A DNA stretch of 64,000 nt from the NCBI GenBank assembly GCA_017893485.1, contig CM030367.1:84140853-84204852 (forward strand), in the 5' to 3' direction. Made by a program: the position numbers and the translations under genes. Each line of letters begins with the position of its first letter. Positions within the stretch are counted from its first letter, which is position 1. The notes beneath the pieces were generated by a model. That model searched no databases. It saw only the letters and a program-made list of their open reading frames with translations, and was not told where the DNA came from. Below, in pieces: positions 32,334 to 43,926 of this stretch. Source of the stretch: Hemerocallis citrina (taxonomy: Eukaryota > Streptophyta > Magnoliopsida > Asparagales > Asphodelaceae).

Positions 32334-34427
32334 ATGAAAAGATGGTAGTTCGGTAAAATGATATAAATTGATGCTGATGGCATATATTTGGTAAAAATAA
32401 AAAATGGTAATGTATAATAATGAAAAGATGGTAGTTCGGTAAAATGATATAAATTGATGTTGATGGCATATATTTGGTAAAAATAAAAAGTGGTAACGTA
32501 CTATATGGGGGGCCCACGTTGGTTTAACAAATACAGAGAACATGCTGTTGTTCTCCATGTTGTAACGTCACTTGGAGATGGTGACGTGGCCAGCACAATG
32601 GGGCCCACCTTGGAAATGTGATGTTGTGCATTCATGGGATTGAGAGGTAAGTGGTTGTGAAAAATCCCATATCAGTAGATTAAAGGAATAAAATAATATT
32701 AAAATAATATTGCCTATGATCAAGAGTCACCTAATCGGTTAACCACCTTTTGAGAGGCAGCCTGTGGTGGGCAGTTGTACTACATAGTATCTAATTTGTA
32801 TTCTAAATTGTATAAATTGTCTGAGCTAGGGATAGGGGCGTTACAGTATCGATTGCGTATTTTTTCACTGCTACGTGTGATATTTTCTATGTAATTCAAC
32901 TATTTATTTAATGACGTGTTGGAATTCGTTTTATAAATAGAAATTCATTTTTTCTCTTATTTTAATTAAAATATTCTTTATATGTGCGGTGCTCGTGTTT
33001 TTAATGTAAGTATTGATTACAATATCGAATGTGTACATTAAATATATTTTCTTATGTAGTATTTCAACTATCTTTAAATATTTTTCCGTTGATAAAGTCG
33101 ATTTCGTATTTTGATATTTTACGTGCGACGCACGTGTTTACGGTGCAAGTATTTAGGCGTATTCTTTTTCAAAATGAAATTTTGAAGTATGTGTGTGTGT
33201 CTATTTTATTCATGCATGAAAAACTATGATTTTTAATTAAAATAATTTTATATGCATGTTATATATATATATATATATATAAAAAACTTATATTTTAATT
33301 TAAAAATAAAAATAATTAAAAATGAAGTGGTGTGCACAAGCACGTGTACGTGCACACATGCATTGTGCACACAAAGTGAAGTAACGTTGGAGGCATTTGA
33401 CTGGTCTTTGAACATGGATGAAGGGAGAACGTGAGTGAAGTAGTGGAGGGAGAGAGATGGGGGTGTTTCTTTATAACCACCTAATAATACTTATAATAAA
33501 ACCCCTAATCCCATTCACTTTTCCTGAACCCAATCAAAAAAAAAAGAACGAAAGCAAAAGTAAGCAGTGAAGAAAAAGGTAGAGCTTCGGGTTTGCCTAC
33601 AGTGCTTTTGCTGTGCTTTCCCTTGTAGTCTTGCTAGTTTTGTGTGGATTTTTGAAGTACTTAAGAAGAGGAGGCAGAGAGCTCACGGCACTGTAGTAGT
33701 TTGATGTTGATTTCGCTGTTGGCCTTCGGTGGATTTCTTATGCATGCTTTTGACATTTTGTAAGGGGATTTTCTCCCAGTTCTCTTCTTTGGGTGGGTGT
33801 TTCTCAAATCCTTTCTAATTTTGGAGTATGATGCATGCTAGTTGATATATGGTTTAATTGTTAAATTTTGATTAATGTGGTAAATGTAGATTGCATAATC
33901 TTAATTTAATTATGTCATGATGTGTTGAAATGCTATTGTGAATCAAACAAATGACTATAATTATTGCTAAATTAGAAAGAGAAAGAGTAAGTATCATGTA
34001 GAAAATTATTGGAATGAAAATTGACGTATGGTAGAATGTTCTTATAATAATCAAAATAATGTAACCCATTTGAAAATTGGTTTTAAAATGCGATTATAAT
34101 AGAGAAATAGTCTCATTAGCTTATTTTATGAGTATAAGGAATTTTTATAAAGAAGTTTTGATGAGAGACAATACTCTATTTGAAAATTGATAATATGTGT
34201 TCTTTAATACAATTTGGGAGAAATCTTGTTACATTGTAAAAAATGAGAGTTTTATAAAGTTTAAATATATGCACTATACTGCATTTTTGAAAGAAAAAAA
34301 TCTGGAAAAGAATTGAATTTTTGAATGGTACAAATTAGTCGAGTAATCGAAATTATTAAAGAAAAGTCATAAACAGACCAGCAGTATAAAGTAATTTTAA
34401 GTCTGGGTTATAACAGAAAATGGAATT

Positions 34428-34513
34428 TGGCATACTGGTTTACGGTGTGGGTTTATAGCGCTGTGAACAGTATAGGAGGTCATGGGTTCGAATCCTGAAG
34501 AGGATCTGTTTTT
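34428..34513 (+). other. tRNA-like polymerase III promoter module in LARD LTR
   Basis: TGGCATACTGG (34428-34438) fits the A box and GGTTCGAATCC (34485-34495) is a perfect B box, 46 bases apart, followed by TTTTT at 34509-34513, a polymerase III terminator. A second B-box-like motif GGTTCAAATCC is at 34659. No full cloverleaf was found. Confidence 0.45.
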
Positions 34514-36233
34514 ATTGAAATTTTGATTTTTCCAAAATACAGTCCAGTACGTATATAAAGTATTTGCGCAGAATTATATCAGCTAGCCGCCTTGGACTTA
34601 TTGGTCTTCGGGTGCGGTTTGGGTCGGTTACTGTAGCTAGGCGGAGGCGTTGGTCTTAGGTTCAAATCCGACCATTGCCTTTTACTCTGTTTTAATATTT
34701 TTTTGATATACTTTGAGTTTTAAGATTTTTAAAGTACAATAAAAATTGGGAAAAAATTCTAATATTCCCCTAAAATTATTTAGACTTTATAAAAAATGTT
34801 TCTACAATATTTTGACATATATTTGTGAGAATTAGAAGTGTTTTTATAATAAAACTATGGTATGAAGAACTTGATAATTCTTCTTAAAATGTGACTTTTG
34901 AATAATTAAAGAGAGATGAAGTTGTGGAATGCAATTAGATTTCTTCTCGATGAGATTTTATGGTTATTTACTTTTGATTAAGAGAATATTTTAATTTGCA
35001 CAAAATGCTATAAGTGATTAAATTGTTAAAAGAAGTTGAATTGAATTATTTCATATTATGAGATTATAAAGAAAAGTTTCTCTTTGAGAAAGAGATTTGT
35101 GAATAAAAAAATTGAAATATTGTTAATCTCTAGAATGAGATAGTTGTTGGAATCTAAAGGCTAGGCGAGACCCTTAGAAACCGGCAGTTGTTATTAATAT
35201 GAATTTGAGAGCTAACCAGTGTGGGTTGAGCATCTCTTGAGAAGTTGCCAGTGTGGGCTGACTGTCTCTTTTGTTTGGTTTAAGTCTGGTAGGGATAAGC
35301 TAGCTCTAGGTTGTGATAATTTTCTTCTAAAACAAACTAAAAACTGAAGGACGACACTATAGTGAAGATGTGATAAAAGTAAGAGAAAAACACAAGTATG
35401 AGGGCCTCAGATTTACGGTGTGAGAGTTTTCCTAGGCCGTCTACATGATGTCATGACTTGAATACATCTCCGGAATTATCAGGACCGTGGCGACGCTTGT
35501 GGGATGCTTGGTGACTACGTAGTGCCATCGCTCAATGACGGAAGCGAATTGTCCATAGGTTGTCTGCATGATGCGTCATGTCATGACGTAGGATTCCCTT
35601 CCAGACTGTCTGGACATGAGCTCGTAACTCAAAACATCTAGGATACTTACCATAGTTACCGTAGTAGTTAAACTCATAGTGAGGGATTCAACCCTATAAG
35701 ATGAAGAATGGTTAAGGGCTTGCCCTCGGATTTATGTAGAATGGGATGCATAGGTTTGAACAAGTGTGCATTAGTGTCATGAAATATAAATAACTGCATT
35801 AAGGCTAAGGGAACAAGCACACACGACATCAATAGGATGGTCCCCCTTTAGCTTTGTTTGTGATCAAGTTTGTGATCAAGTTTGTGATTGTTAAAGTATT
35901 AAAGAATCGTTATATTTTCGGCATAGCGAGGATGGCCATGTATAATATTGTGTCTGTTGTAAGCAACTGACATGCCCACAGTTTCATATGCAGGACTTGG
36001 AATTTACATGAACATATAAAGATGAATTTGATGTTGATGATACTTAAATACTAAAGTTGTTACAATTGTATATTTATTATGTTGTAATTCATTTATTTAT
36101 TTCGCTGCGTGTTGATGTAAAAGACTTTTTTGTAATAAAAATTTCAAATTCCTTGTAAAATTGTACGAAGTGAAGTTTAAAGATCCTGTAGAACATCGAA
36201 TTCAGACTTATTTCGAATTCGGAGTGTTACAGA

Positions 36234-36350
36234 GTAGTATCAGAGCCACGCTTCAATGAGTAGTACAAATTTACAAGGATGACACATTAGGGATGGACAT
36301 TAGAGTGTGAGTTCAGTTTATAGAGATTTAAATGTAAGTGATTTACATTT
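36234..36350 (+). promoter_or_regulatory. LARD primer binding site and leader with hairpin/splice donor
   Basis: The primer site TAGTATCAGAGC (36236-36247, one base off the Met site) is followed by about 100 bp alignable with the young Tekay leader, ending in the hairpin at 36330-36350 with GTAAGT. Its right arm is TTTACATTT instead of CTTACATTT, keeping a G-U pair in RNA. Confidence 0.65.
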
Positions 36351-36496
36351 TTGTTGCTCTATACACTGACGTTTTCTTCTCCGTTTCCCTTTTGGATGGC
36401 TGGAGTGATGAATGCAAGTTGAATAACTACTTCATTCATGATGTTCTCCTCGTATACATTGATGTGAGATTGTATGCGAGCACATTTTTCCTTGGT

Positions 36497-36549
36497 ATCA
36501 GAGTGGCGCAGCGGAAGCGTGGTTGGTTTGAACCGTCATTCATGATACC
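36497..36549 (+). pseudogene. truncated initiator tRNA-Met-like sequence inside the LARD
   Basis: The first 26 bases (36497-36522, ATCAGAGTGGCGCAGC then GGAAGCGTGG) match, as I recall it, the 5' half of plant initiator tRNA-Met: acceptor strand, D arm and start of the anticodon stem. After GGTTTGAACC, which could be a T-arm relic, it ends with TGATACC, the 3' acceptor end. At 53 bases it lacks the anticodon arm, so it is no functional tRNA. It lies about 260 bp downstream of the primer site for the same tRNA. Confidence 0.6.
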
Positions 36550-37576
36550 TTACACGTAGACACAATTCCCTCTCAAATTTTTCTTCTTGAATTTTTATCA
36601 TAGTAATTTTCAACATTTAATATTTTTCAAATAAATGTTTTCTTATACTATTAAATCACTTTGATATTTATTATTTTGTCTATCTTCCTTAGTCTTGATC
36701 TTTTTGAATTTATTTTATCTGTCTTTCAGTCTTAAAATTTTATCCTTCGTGTTTTATGTCCTTTTATGTTTATCCATTTATATTTGCAATTACTTTACGT
36801 ATTTTATTACCACTTGTTAAATTAATATTGCGACTATTATTTTCTTCATTTATCATTTCTATTTTGCTTATGAATTTTGTTTATGTACATTCATTTTATG
36901 TGATTGATTTTGTGATACTATATTTATCCATTACCTTATATTGTCTTATATTTTTCAGTATATTTTTAGCAAGATTGAAATATTCTACTCATGTAAATAT
37001 GACATACCATTTTGTTTTATTGTCTACATTCGATACTACATATTATTTGCTAATTTGTTTTGTTATATTCACTTTTACTATGAATCGCTACTCATTAATT
37101 TTATAATTTTAGACTTCTTTAATATAATACATGCACTCACTATTTATACTTTATCTCTATTCTCAAATTTTAATTTTTACATTCTTAGTTACTACATATA
37201 TTTTTCCACTGATTTCTATGTGTCATATATTTCAATATACTTACTATACATATCATTTCACCCTCATCCAATTACTACATTACTATTTTTATATATAATT
37301 GTTTATGTTCATTGTCCTAATTTGCTACATTACATAATTATTGTTTTCATTTGCGTTTTCAGCTCGTGCATATACTTTACACTATTCTCGTCTTAATGTT
37401 ATAAATCCTTTTCATTGCTACAAATTTTGTATACCTTACATTTTAAGTCTATATATCTATTTTAATATTTTGCCGTTGTAGTTTTCTACTTCATTTACAA
37501 CTTTTTAATCCACTTTTATATCACAAGTTTCAAATATAACACCATACTTTATTAAACACCCAATATCCAAGCACAT
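36550..37576 (+). other. T-rich, G-poor LARD internal DNA (part 1)
   Basis: Strong strand bias, with T and C far above A and G. Long open frames (36756-37106, 36941-37396) arise because T-rich codons give Phe/Ile/Leu/Tyr and few stops; they look like membrane proteins only by composition. No gag or pol similarity. Confidence 0.6.
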
Positions 37577-37828
37577 ATGGAAGATTACATCTTTCCATCT
37601 ACCGTTTTGGTGCAACCTGATGTCGAGAGGGCAAATTTACAACTAGACATCAATGGAGGCAAACTGCAACTGGACGTCAGGGAGGCAAAGTCTACAATCG
37701 AAAGTCCAGAAAGCAAACTGCAATCAGATGTCGTAGAGGTAATTCTGCAACTTGAGGTTGAGGAGGCAAGCCTGGCCATTGGATACCAACGAGGCGAACC
37801 TACACCAGAAGGAGATTGTTTACTTTGA
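37577..37828 (+). CDS. putative 83-residue repeat protein ORF of the LARD
   Basis: The only part of the LARD interior with normal G content. Starts MEDYIFPSTV and ends EGDCLL. Residues about 13-66 are six copies of a 27-bp DNA repeat (37613-37774) that keep the frame and give a nonapeptide with consensus QLDVxEAxL (for example QLDINGGKL and QLEVEEASL). Its place, between leader and 3' LTR where gag would be, and its acidic, leucine-spaced repeats recall the small coiled-coil ORF of the Tekay element (9839-10078), but the sequences do not align by eye. Function unknown; it may be only a minisatellite without stops. Confidence 0.3.
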   Translation: MEDYIFPSTVLVQPDVERANLQLDINGGKLQLDVREAKSTIESPESKLQSDVVEVILQLEVEEASLAIGYQRGEPTPEGDCLL

Positions 37829-38095
37829 TAACCCTACTTTGTTTTCTATCATATTTACTTACCCCTGTTCTATTTCTGTACTAGCTTATACTATTTTATA
37901 ATATTTTACAACCTAGCATTATATTATTTATACTAGTTTCTATATCTATCCTACTTGTGAATTTACCACTTAATCTCAACTATCTTGCCGTCTTCTTATT
38001 ATTATTTTGTATCTTTATATATGTTAGCATTTCATACCACTTCATCGTATTTTATTTTTCTATTAACTTATCTTAGATTTGGTGGCTACTCACCT

Positions 38096-38161
<66 letters not shown>

Positions 38162-39055
38162 TTTTGTTCATGATTCATAATTTATTTATATATAATTATT
38201 TTGGTATTGTTTCAATAATATGTTATTACGTTTTCTACTATGATGTCTTGTTTTACTCCTACAGACCATTTATACTTTTCATATCTTAATATTGTTCGTT
38301 TCACCCTATAATTTTTACGACTATGTACGTATATAATTTTGTATATTGGTTTTCTTTCTCAACTTGACCATTCGAAAGTATTTTGATATATGTCAACCAA
38401 TATTCTATATCTTTAATTTTTAATCGTATGTATAATTATTGTATTTACTTTACAACATATTTTATGATGTTAACTTGTTATACAAAATTATTGTACATAA
38501 TCTATACTTTCAACTAAATTTCATGCTTATGTATTTTTCAAACATTTTCTCTTAAAATTGCTAATTCAAATTTTATCTTGTAATATACAGTACCAATTCA
38601 GTTTGCGATTTTAACCATTCTACCGCTTATTACTTTGATAAATTTTGATTACTAAATCTACTTATAAATTATCCATTGACTATGTTTCTCTGTATTGTGT
38701 TGTTTTCCGAACTATTCCACAATTAATGACTTCATTTATTTTTCCTTTTATCTAATGTTTTACCTTAAAAAAAAATTGTATGAAAATTTTTCTCAATCCA
38801 TCATGTCTTTTTGTCACATTTCTTTTCTTCTGCTATTTTCCTAGTTTTCTTATTCCGTTCTTATAAAATTTTGATACTCATAATTTTCTGATATATAGTT
38901 TGTCTTGTTTTTCCTCATTACTTATTTTTATACTACATTTATTTTCTTAATGTTTGCACTTTTCTATATACAGTAATGATATTTTTCTATGGTGTGTACG
39001 AAATACAACATTTACCCTAGCTAGTTCGGAAGACAAAACTGTTCTAAGGGGGGAG
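37829..39055 (+). other. T-rich LARD internal DNA (part 2) with (TA)n tract and polypurine tract
   Basis: Same strand bias as part 1, no coding. It includes a (TA)30 tract at 38101-38160 and ends with GTTCTAAGGGGGGAG, the polypurine tract before the 3' LTR. Confidence 0.65.
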
Positions 39056-42000
39056 TGTAACACCTTGCAAAATGGAAAATGACAATTTTGCCCTCGTGTG
39101 TTACGCACGTGTATTTTGTACCATTACGGGTAATATCCGTAATGTGTTTCACTATGTATTTTGGATTCCGACTATTTATGCATTTTCCGTCTTCTCAAAA
39201 ATTATTTTATCCTATTTTGAGTCAACTCAAATATAAAATTCCAATCTCTGTATTTTTACAAGTTTTATACGTGTTATCGATACACGTATCGATTACGTAT
39301 TTTTCCACCGCTACATGTGGTATTTTCTATGTAGTTCAACTATTTATTTAATGACGTGTTCGAATTCGTTTTATAAATAGAAATTCATTTTTTCTCTTAT
39401 TTTAATTAAAATATTCTTTATACGTGTGGTGCACATGTTTTTAATGTACGTATTGATTACATTATCGAATGTGTACATAAAATATATTTTCTTATGTTGT
39501 ATTTCAATTATCTTTAAATATTTTTCCGTTGGTAAAGTCGATTTCGTATTTTGATATTTTACGAGTGACGCACATGTTTGCGGTACATGTATTTAGTCGT
39601 ATTCTTTTTCAAAATGAAATTTTGAAATATGTGTGTGTGTCTAGTTTATTCATGCATGAAAAACTATAATTTTTAATTAAACTAATTTTATATGCATGTT
39701 ATATATATATATATATATATATAAAATTTATGTTTTAATTTAAAAATAAAAATAATTAAAAAATGAAGTGGTGTGCACAAGCAAGTACACGTGCACATTT
39801 GCATTGTGCACACAAAGTGAAGTAACATTGGAGGCATTTAACTGGTCTTTGAACGTGAATGATGGGAGAACATGAGTGGAGTAGTGGAGGGAGAGAGATG
39901 GGGGTGTTTCTTTATAACCACCTAATAATACTTATAATAAAACCCCTAATCTCATTCACTTTTCCTAAACCCAATCAAAAAAAAGAAAAGAAAGCAAAAG
40001 TAAGCAGAGAAGAGAAAGGCAGAGCTTCAGGTTTGCCTACAATGCATTTTGCTGTGCTTTCCGTTGTAGTCTTGCTAGTTTTGTGTGGATTTTTGAAGTA
40101 CTTAAGAAGAGGAGGCAGAGAGCTCTCGGGACTGGAGTAGTTTGATGTTGATTTCGCTGTTGGCCTTCGGTGGATTTCTTATGCTTGCTTTTGACATTTT
40201 GTGAGGGGATTTGCTCCTAGTTCTCTTCTTTGGGTGGGTGTTTCTTAAATCCTTTCTAATTTAGGAGTATGATGCATGCTAGTTGATATATGGTTTAATT
40301 GTTAAATTTTGATTAATGTGGTAAATGTATATTGCATGATCTTAATTTAATTGTGTCATGATGTGTTGAAACGCTATTGTGAATCAAACAAATGACTAGA
40401 ATTATTGCTAAATTAGAGAGAGAAAGAGTAAGTATCATGTAGGGAATTATTGAAATGAAAATTGACGTATGGTAGAATGTTCTTATAATAATCAAAATAA
40501 TGTAACTCATTTGAAAAATGGTTTTAAAATGCGATTATAGTAGAGAAATAGTCTCATTAGTTTATTTTATGTGCATAAGAAATTTTTATAAAAAAGTTTT
40601 GATGAGAGACAACACTTTATTTGAAAATTGATAATATGTGTTCTTTAATACAATTTGGGAGGAATCTTGTTACATTGTAAAAAAATAAGAGTTTTATAAA
40701 GTTTAAATATATGCACTATACTGCATTTTTGAAAGAAAAAGTTCTGGAAAAGAATTGAATTTTTGAATGGTACAAATTAGTTGAGTAATCGAAATTATTA
40801 AAGGAAAGTCATAAACAGACCAGTAGTATAAAGCAATTTTAACTCTGGGTTATAATAGAAAATGGAATTTGGCATACTGGTTTGTGGTGTGAGTTTATAG
40901 TGCTGTGAACAATATAGGAGGTCCTGGGTTCGAGTCCTGAAGAGGCTCTGTTTTTATTGAAAATTTGATTTTTCAAAAATACAGTCCAGTACGTATATAA
41001 AGTATTTGCGCAGAATTATATCAGCTAGCCACCTTGGACTTATTGGTCTTCAGGTGCGGTTTGGGTCGGTTATGAAGTTGTGGAATGCAATTAGATTTCT
41101 TCTCGATGAGATTTTATGGTTATTAACTTTTGATTAAGAGAATATTTGAATTTGCACACAATGTTATAAGTGATAAATTGATAAAAGAAGTTGAATTGAA
41201 TTATTTCATGTTATGAGATTATAAAGAAAAGTTTCTCTTTGACAAAGAGATTTGTGAATAAAAAATTGAAATATTATTGATCTCTAGAATGAGATAGTTG
41301 TTGGAATCTAAAGGCTAGGCGAGACCCTTAGAAACCGGCAGTTGTTATTAATATGAATATGAGAGCTAACCAGTGTGGGTTGAGCATCTCTTGAGAAGTA
41401 GCCAATGTGAGCTGACTGTCTCTTTTGTTTGGTTTAAGTCCGGTAGGGTAAGCTAGCTCTAGGTTGTGATGATTTTCTTCTAAAATAAACTAAAAACTTA
41501 AGGACCACACTACAGTGAAGATGTGATGAAAGTAAGAGAAAAACACAAGTATGAGGACGTCGGATTCACGGTGTGAGAATTTTCACATGCTGTCTACATG
41601 ATGCATCATGTCATGACGTGAATACATCTCCGGAATTATCGGGACCGTGGCGACGCTTGTGGGGTGCTTGGTGACTATGTAGTGCCATCGCTCCATGATG
41701 GAAGTGAATTGTCCATAGGTTATCTGCATGATGCGTCGTGTCATGACGTGGGATTCCCCTCCAGGCTGTCTAGACATGGGCTCGTAACTCATAAAACATC
41801 TAGGATATTTACCGTAGTTACCGTAGTAGTTAAACTCATAGTGACAAGATGAAGAACGGTTAAGGGCTACCCTCGGATTTATGTAGAATGGGATGCATAA
41901 GTTCGAACAAGTGTGCATCAGTGTCATGAAATATAAATAACTGTATTAAGGCTAAGGACACAAGCCCACACGACATCAATAGGATAGTCCCCCTTTAGCT

Positions 42001-42367
42001 TTGTGTGTGATCAAGTTTGTGATTGTTAAAGTATTAAAGAAACGTTATATTTTCGGCATAGCGAGGATGGCTGTGTATAATATTGCGTCGGTTGTAAGCA
42101 ACTGACATACCCACAGTTTCATATGCAGGATTTGGAATTTACATGAAGATATAAAGATGAATTTGATGTTGATGATTACTTAAATGCTAAAGTTGTTACA
42201 ATTGTATATTTACTATGTTTTAATTCATTTATTTATTCCACTACGTGTTGATGTAAAATACTTTGTTGTAATAAAAGTTTCAAATTCCTGGTAAAATTGT
42301 ACGAAGTGAAGTGTAAAGATCCTGTGGAACTTCGAATTCAGACTTATTTGGAATTCGGGGTGTTACA
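39056..42367 (+). repeat. 3' LTR of the LARD
   Basis: Starts TGTAACACCTTGC, ends GGGGTGTTACA. It keeps the polymerase III-type module (A box 40870-40880, B box 40927-40937, TTTTT 40951-40955) and the TGACGT dyads. A deletion relative to the 5' LTR lies at about 41072. It lacks the TRIM. Confidence 0.9.
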
Positions 42368-42389
42368 AGGATACATCGAACGGTGGCCA

Positions 42390-43926
42390 GTCTGCTATTA
42401 GGTATCGATACAAAAGGCAAAAACAAATTCTAGGAAGAAAAATAGGGGTCAAGGGTCCACCTCGGTCGATGGCACCATGGGAAGGGAAGATCCGTATCCA
42501 ACATCCCCCCACAACTCTCGAAGTCTCGATAATCGCGGTAGCAGGGTCAGCCACGACATCCTCCTCCTCCTCCTCCTCCTCCTCTTCATACTCGGCGAGA
42601 GCCACACCGAACAACGAATACCCCGTGTTATCGAAACCAGGGACTCATTCGCTGACATGCACAAGGCCCCTAGCATACGCCTTCTCCATGTTCGTGGCAA
42701 GGTACACCTCCGCCTTGTACTTCGCCAGTGCAACCACAGCCTCCCTCTCCCTCGTCACGCTGGCTCTCTCCCTCATTGCCGCCTCCTTCTCCCTCACCAA
42801 GGACTCCTTCTCCTTCGCCACAGCCTCCTCCAATTGTGCAATCTGAGCTGCCTGAGCTTTTGCCTGAACAGGTGGCCAAAGTGGCAAGCAATCTACAAGG
42901 AGAAAATGAGTTGAAGTTACAAAAAAAACTACTACACTATGATAGAGAAAAGAGGGAAATGAACTTCAAATGGATTACGAAACATACCGCCACAGTGGCT
43001 AAGGATATCTCCAAGGCAGAATTGCCAATTGACCCCGCGACCAATGTAGTCCTGTCCTTAGGGGTCGCAAGATGCTGGATTGCCTGCATGCAACCCGCCG
43101 AATCTCCGAGGAAGCCACCGTGCCTTCTGACTTGCCAATGAGGGAAAAAAATCCTCTTGAGCTCGTCAGTGAGGATCGCGTCGGCCCCCGCGATGAGCGG
43201 AGGAGCCTCGAGCGCCAAGGCTGAAGACAAAGAGAACCCTCCGAAAGTAAGAATAGTCGAGGAAGCAAGAGGAGATCCTAAGCCCTCCTCAGGAGTAGCG
43301 TCTGCCGAACTCCTACCCATCTTCGAAGGCGTGGGCTTTGTAACCGCCCACTTCCTCTTCTTTTGATCGGGGGCAATGTTGCTCAACCCCGATCGCCTGG
43401 CCACAATCACATCAAAATCTATGTCGGCCGCCTCTGCATTAGAAAATACATAGCGTTAAGAAAAAAAAACAAACGAGAGATAGCTATGACAACAAAAGTA
43501 AAAAATGCAATACAAAAGAAGGCGCGTACTAGGGTCGATTGGGATAAGACACCCCTGAAGAGAACCTCCTCAGTCTTCTCTCTCCAACTCAGAGTCAGCC
43601 GCTCCATAGGACCTTCATCATGTTCTCCTCCTCGAGGCTCAGAATCGGATCTACTTTTGCTCTCTTCGATACCTTTTCCCTCCAAACTGTGGGAATAACC
43701 CACAGCTCAAGACTACGGACAATGAAGTACATCTCCATCCAGCACATAAACGAATCAAGGTTGTCGATCAGCTTCATGCCCTGGCAAAGGGTAGGATAAA
43801 ACCGAAACTCTTCCTTGTTTTTCTGGTGAAGCATATAGAGCATCCTTAGCACATTCATTCACGGTTCAAACCTCGCTGCCTGGCAATGCAACAAGAACCT
43901 ATTAATATGCCTCTACATATTCGGCA
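42390..43926 (-). pseudogene. antisense additional ORF of Tat element C, main part
   Basis: Read on the minus strand from 43926 down. Frame 43858-43595 has VSKRAKVDPILSLEEENMMK, aligning with the element B segment SPRLRDFTLEEENELRM. Frame 43410-42937 has KKRKWAVTKPTPSK, ILTDELKRIFFPHWQVRRHG and a gag-like helical segment. Frame 42887-42645 is a strong coiled coil (QIAQLEEAVAKEKESLVREK). The last part has a run of glutamates from a (TCC)n tract (42560-42588). Frame changes and stops make this a pseudogene. The N-terminal piece is at 56775-56926, beyond the insertion at 43932-56769. Function unknown. Confidence 0.55.

Larger units (their letters stand above)
31382..32845 (+). mobile_element. 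TRIM (terminal-repeat retrotransposon in miniature) nested in the LARD LTR
   Basis: Two LTRs of 521 bp (31382-31902) and 591 bp (32255-32845) start TGTAACACCCC and end GGGGC(A/G)TTACA; they enclose only 352 bp. The interior begins with a primer site like initiator tRNA-Met (TGGTATCAAGGCC, 31905-31917) and ends with a purine tract (GAAGGGGGTGTG, 32243-32254). Flanks are ATATC (31377-31381) and GTATC (32846-32850). The 3' LTR of the LARD shows the empty site (GTATCGATTACG near 39286). No coding capacity. LTR identity by eye is about 95%. The second LTR is longer because of a ~84-bp internal duplication (32331-32498). Confidence 0.9.
31147..36231 (+). repeat. 5' LTR of the LARD, interrupted by a TRIM
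   Basis: Starts TGTAACACCCTGC and ends GGAGTGTTACA. It contains a G-box-rich block (33332-33372), a TATA-like TTTATAACC near 33471, polymerase III-type boxes (34428-34513), TGACGT dyads (35563-35600) and the conserved block near 35714-35775. The TRIM occupies 31382-32845. Confidence 0.9.
31147..42367 (+). mobile_element. LARD-like non-autonomous LTR retrotransposon, Tekay-derived
   Basis: Exact 5-bp duplication AGGAT on both sides (31142-31146 and 42368-42372). 5' LTR 31147-36231 (about 3.6 kb without the nested TRIM), internal region 36232-39055 (2.8 kb, no gag or pol), 3' LTR 39056-42367 (3.3 kb, lacking about 290 bp present at 34630-34917). The leader (36232-36360) aligns with that of the young Tekay element, including primer site and hairpin, and the GTTCTAAGGGGGGAG polypurine context is also shared. 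LTR identity by eye is about 94%. It is inserted in the antisense region of element C. Confidence 0.9.

Noticed and set aside
31318..32558. Minus-strand frames of 111-154 residues across the TRIM
   Set aside because: They run through (TA)n tracts (Ile-Tyr repeats) and LTR borders; not coding.
34428..34513. Functional tRNA gene
   Set aside because: A and B boxes fit, but I could not form acceptor and anticodon stems; kept only as a polymerase III-like module.
36756..37396. Two long hydrophobic open frames that look like membrane proteins
   Set aside because: They lie in T-rich, G-poor LARD interior; Phe/Ile/Leu/Tyr-rich frames follow from base composition and share no family motif.
42469..42914. 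Plus-strand frames rich in Ser and Leu
   Set aside because: Shadows of the minus-strand coiled-coil ORF and a (TCC)n tract.
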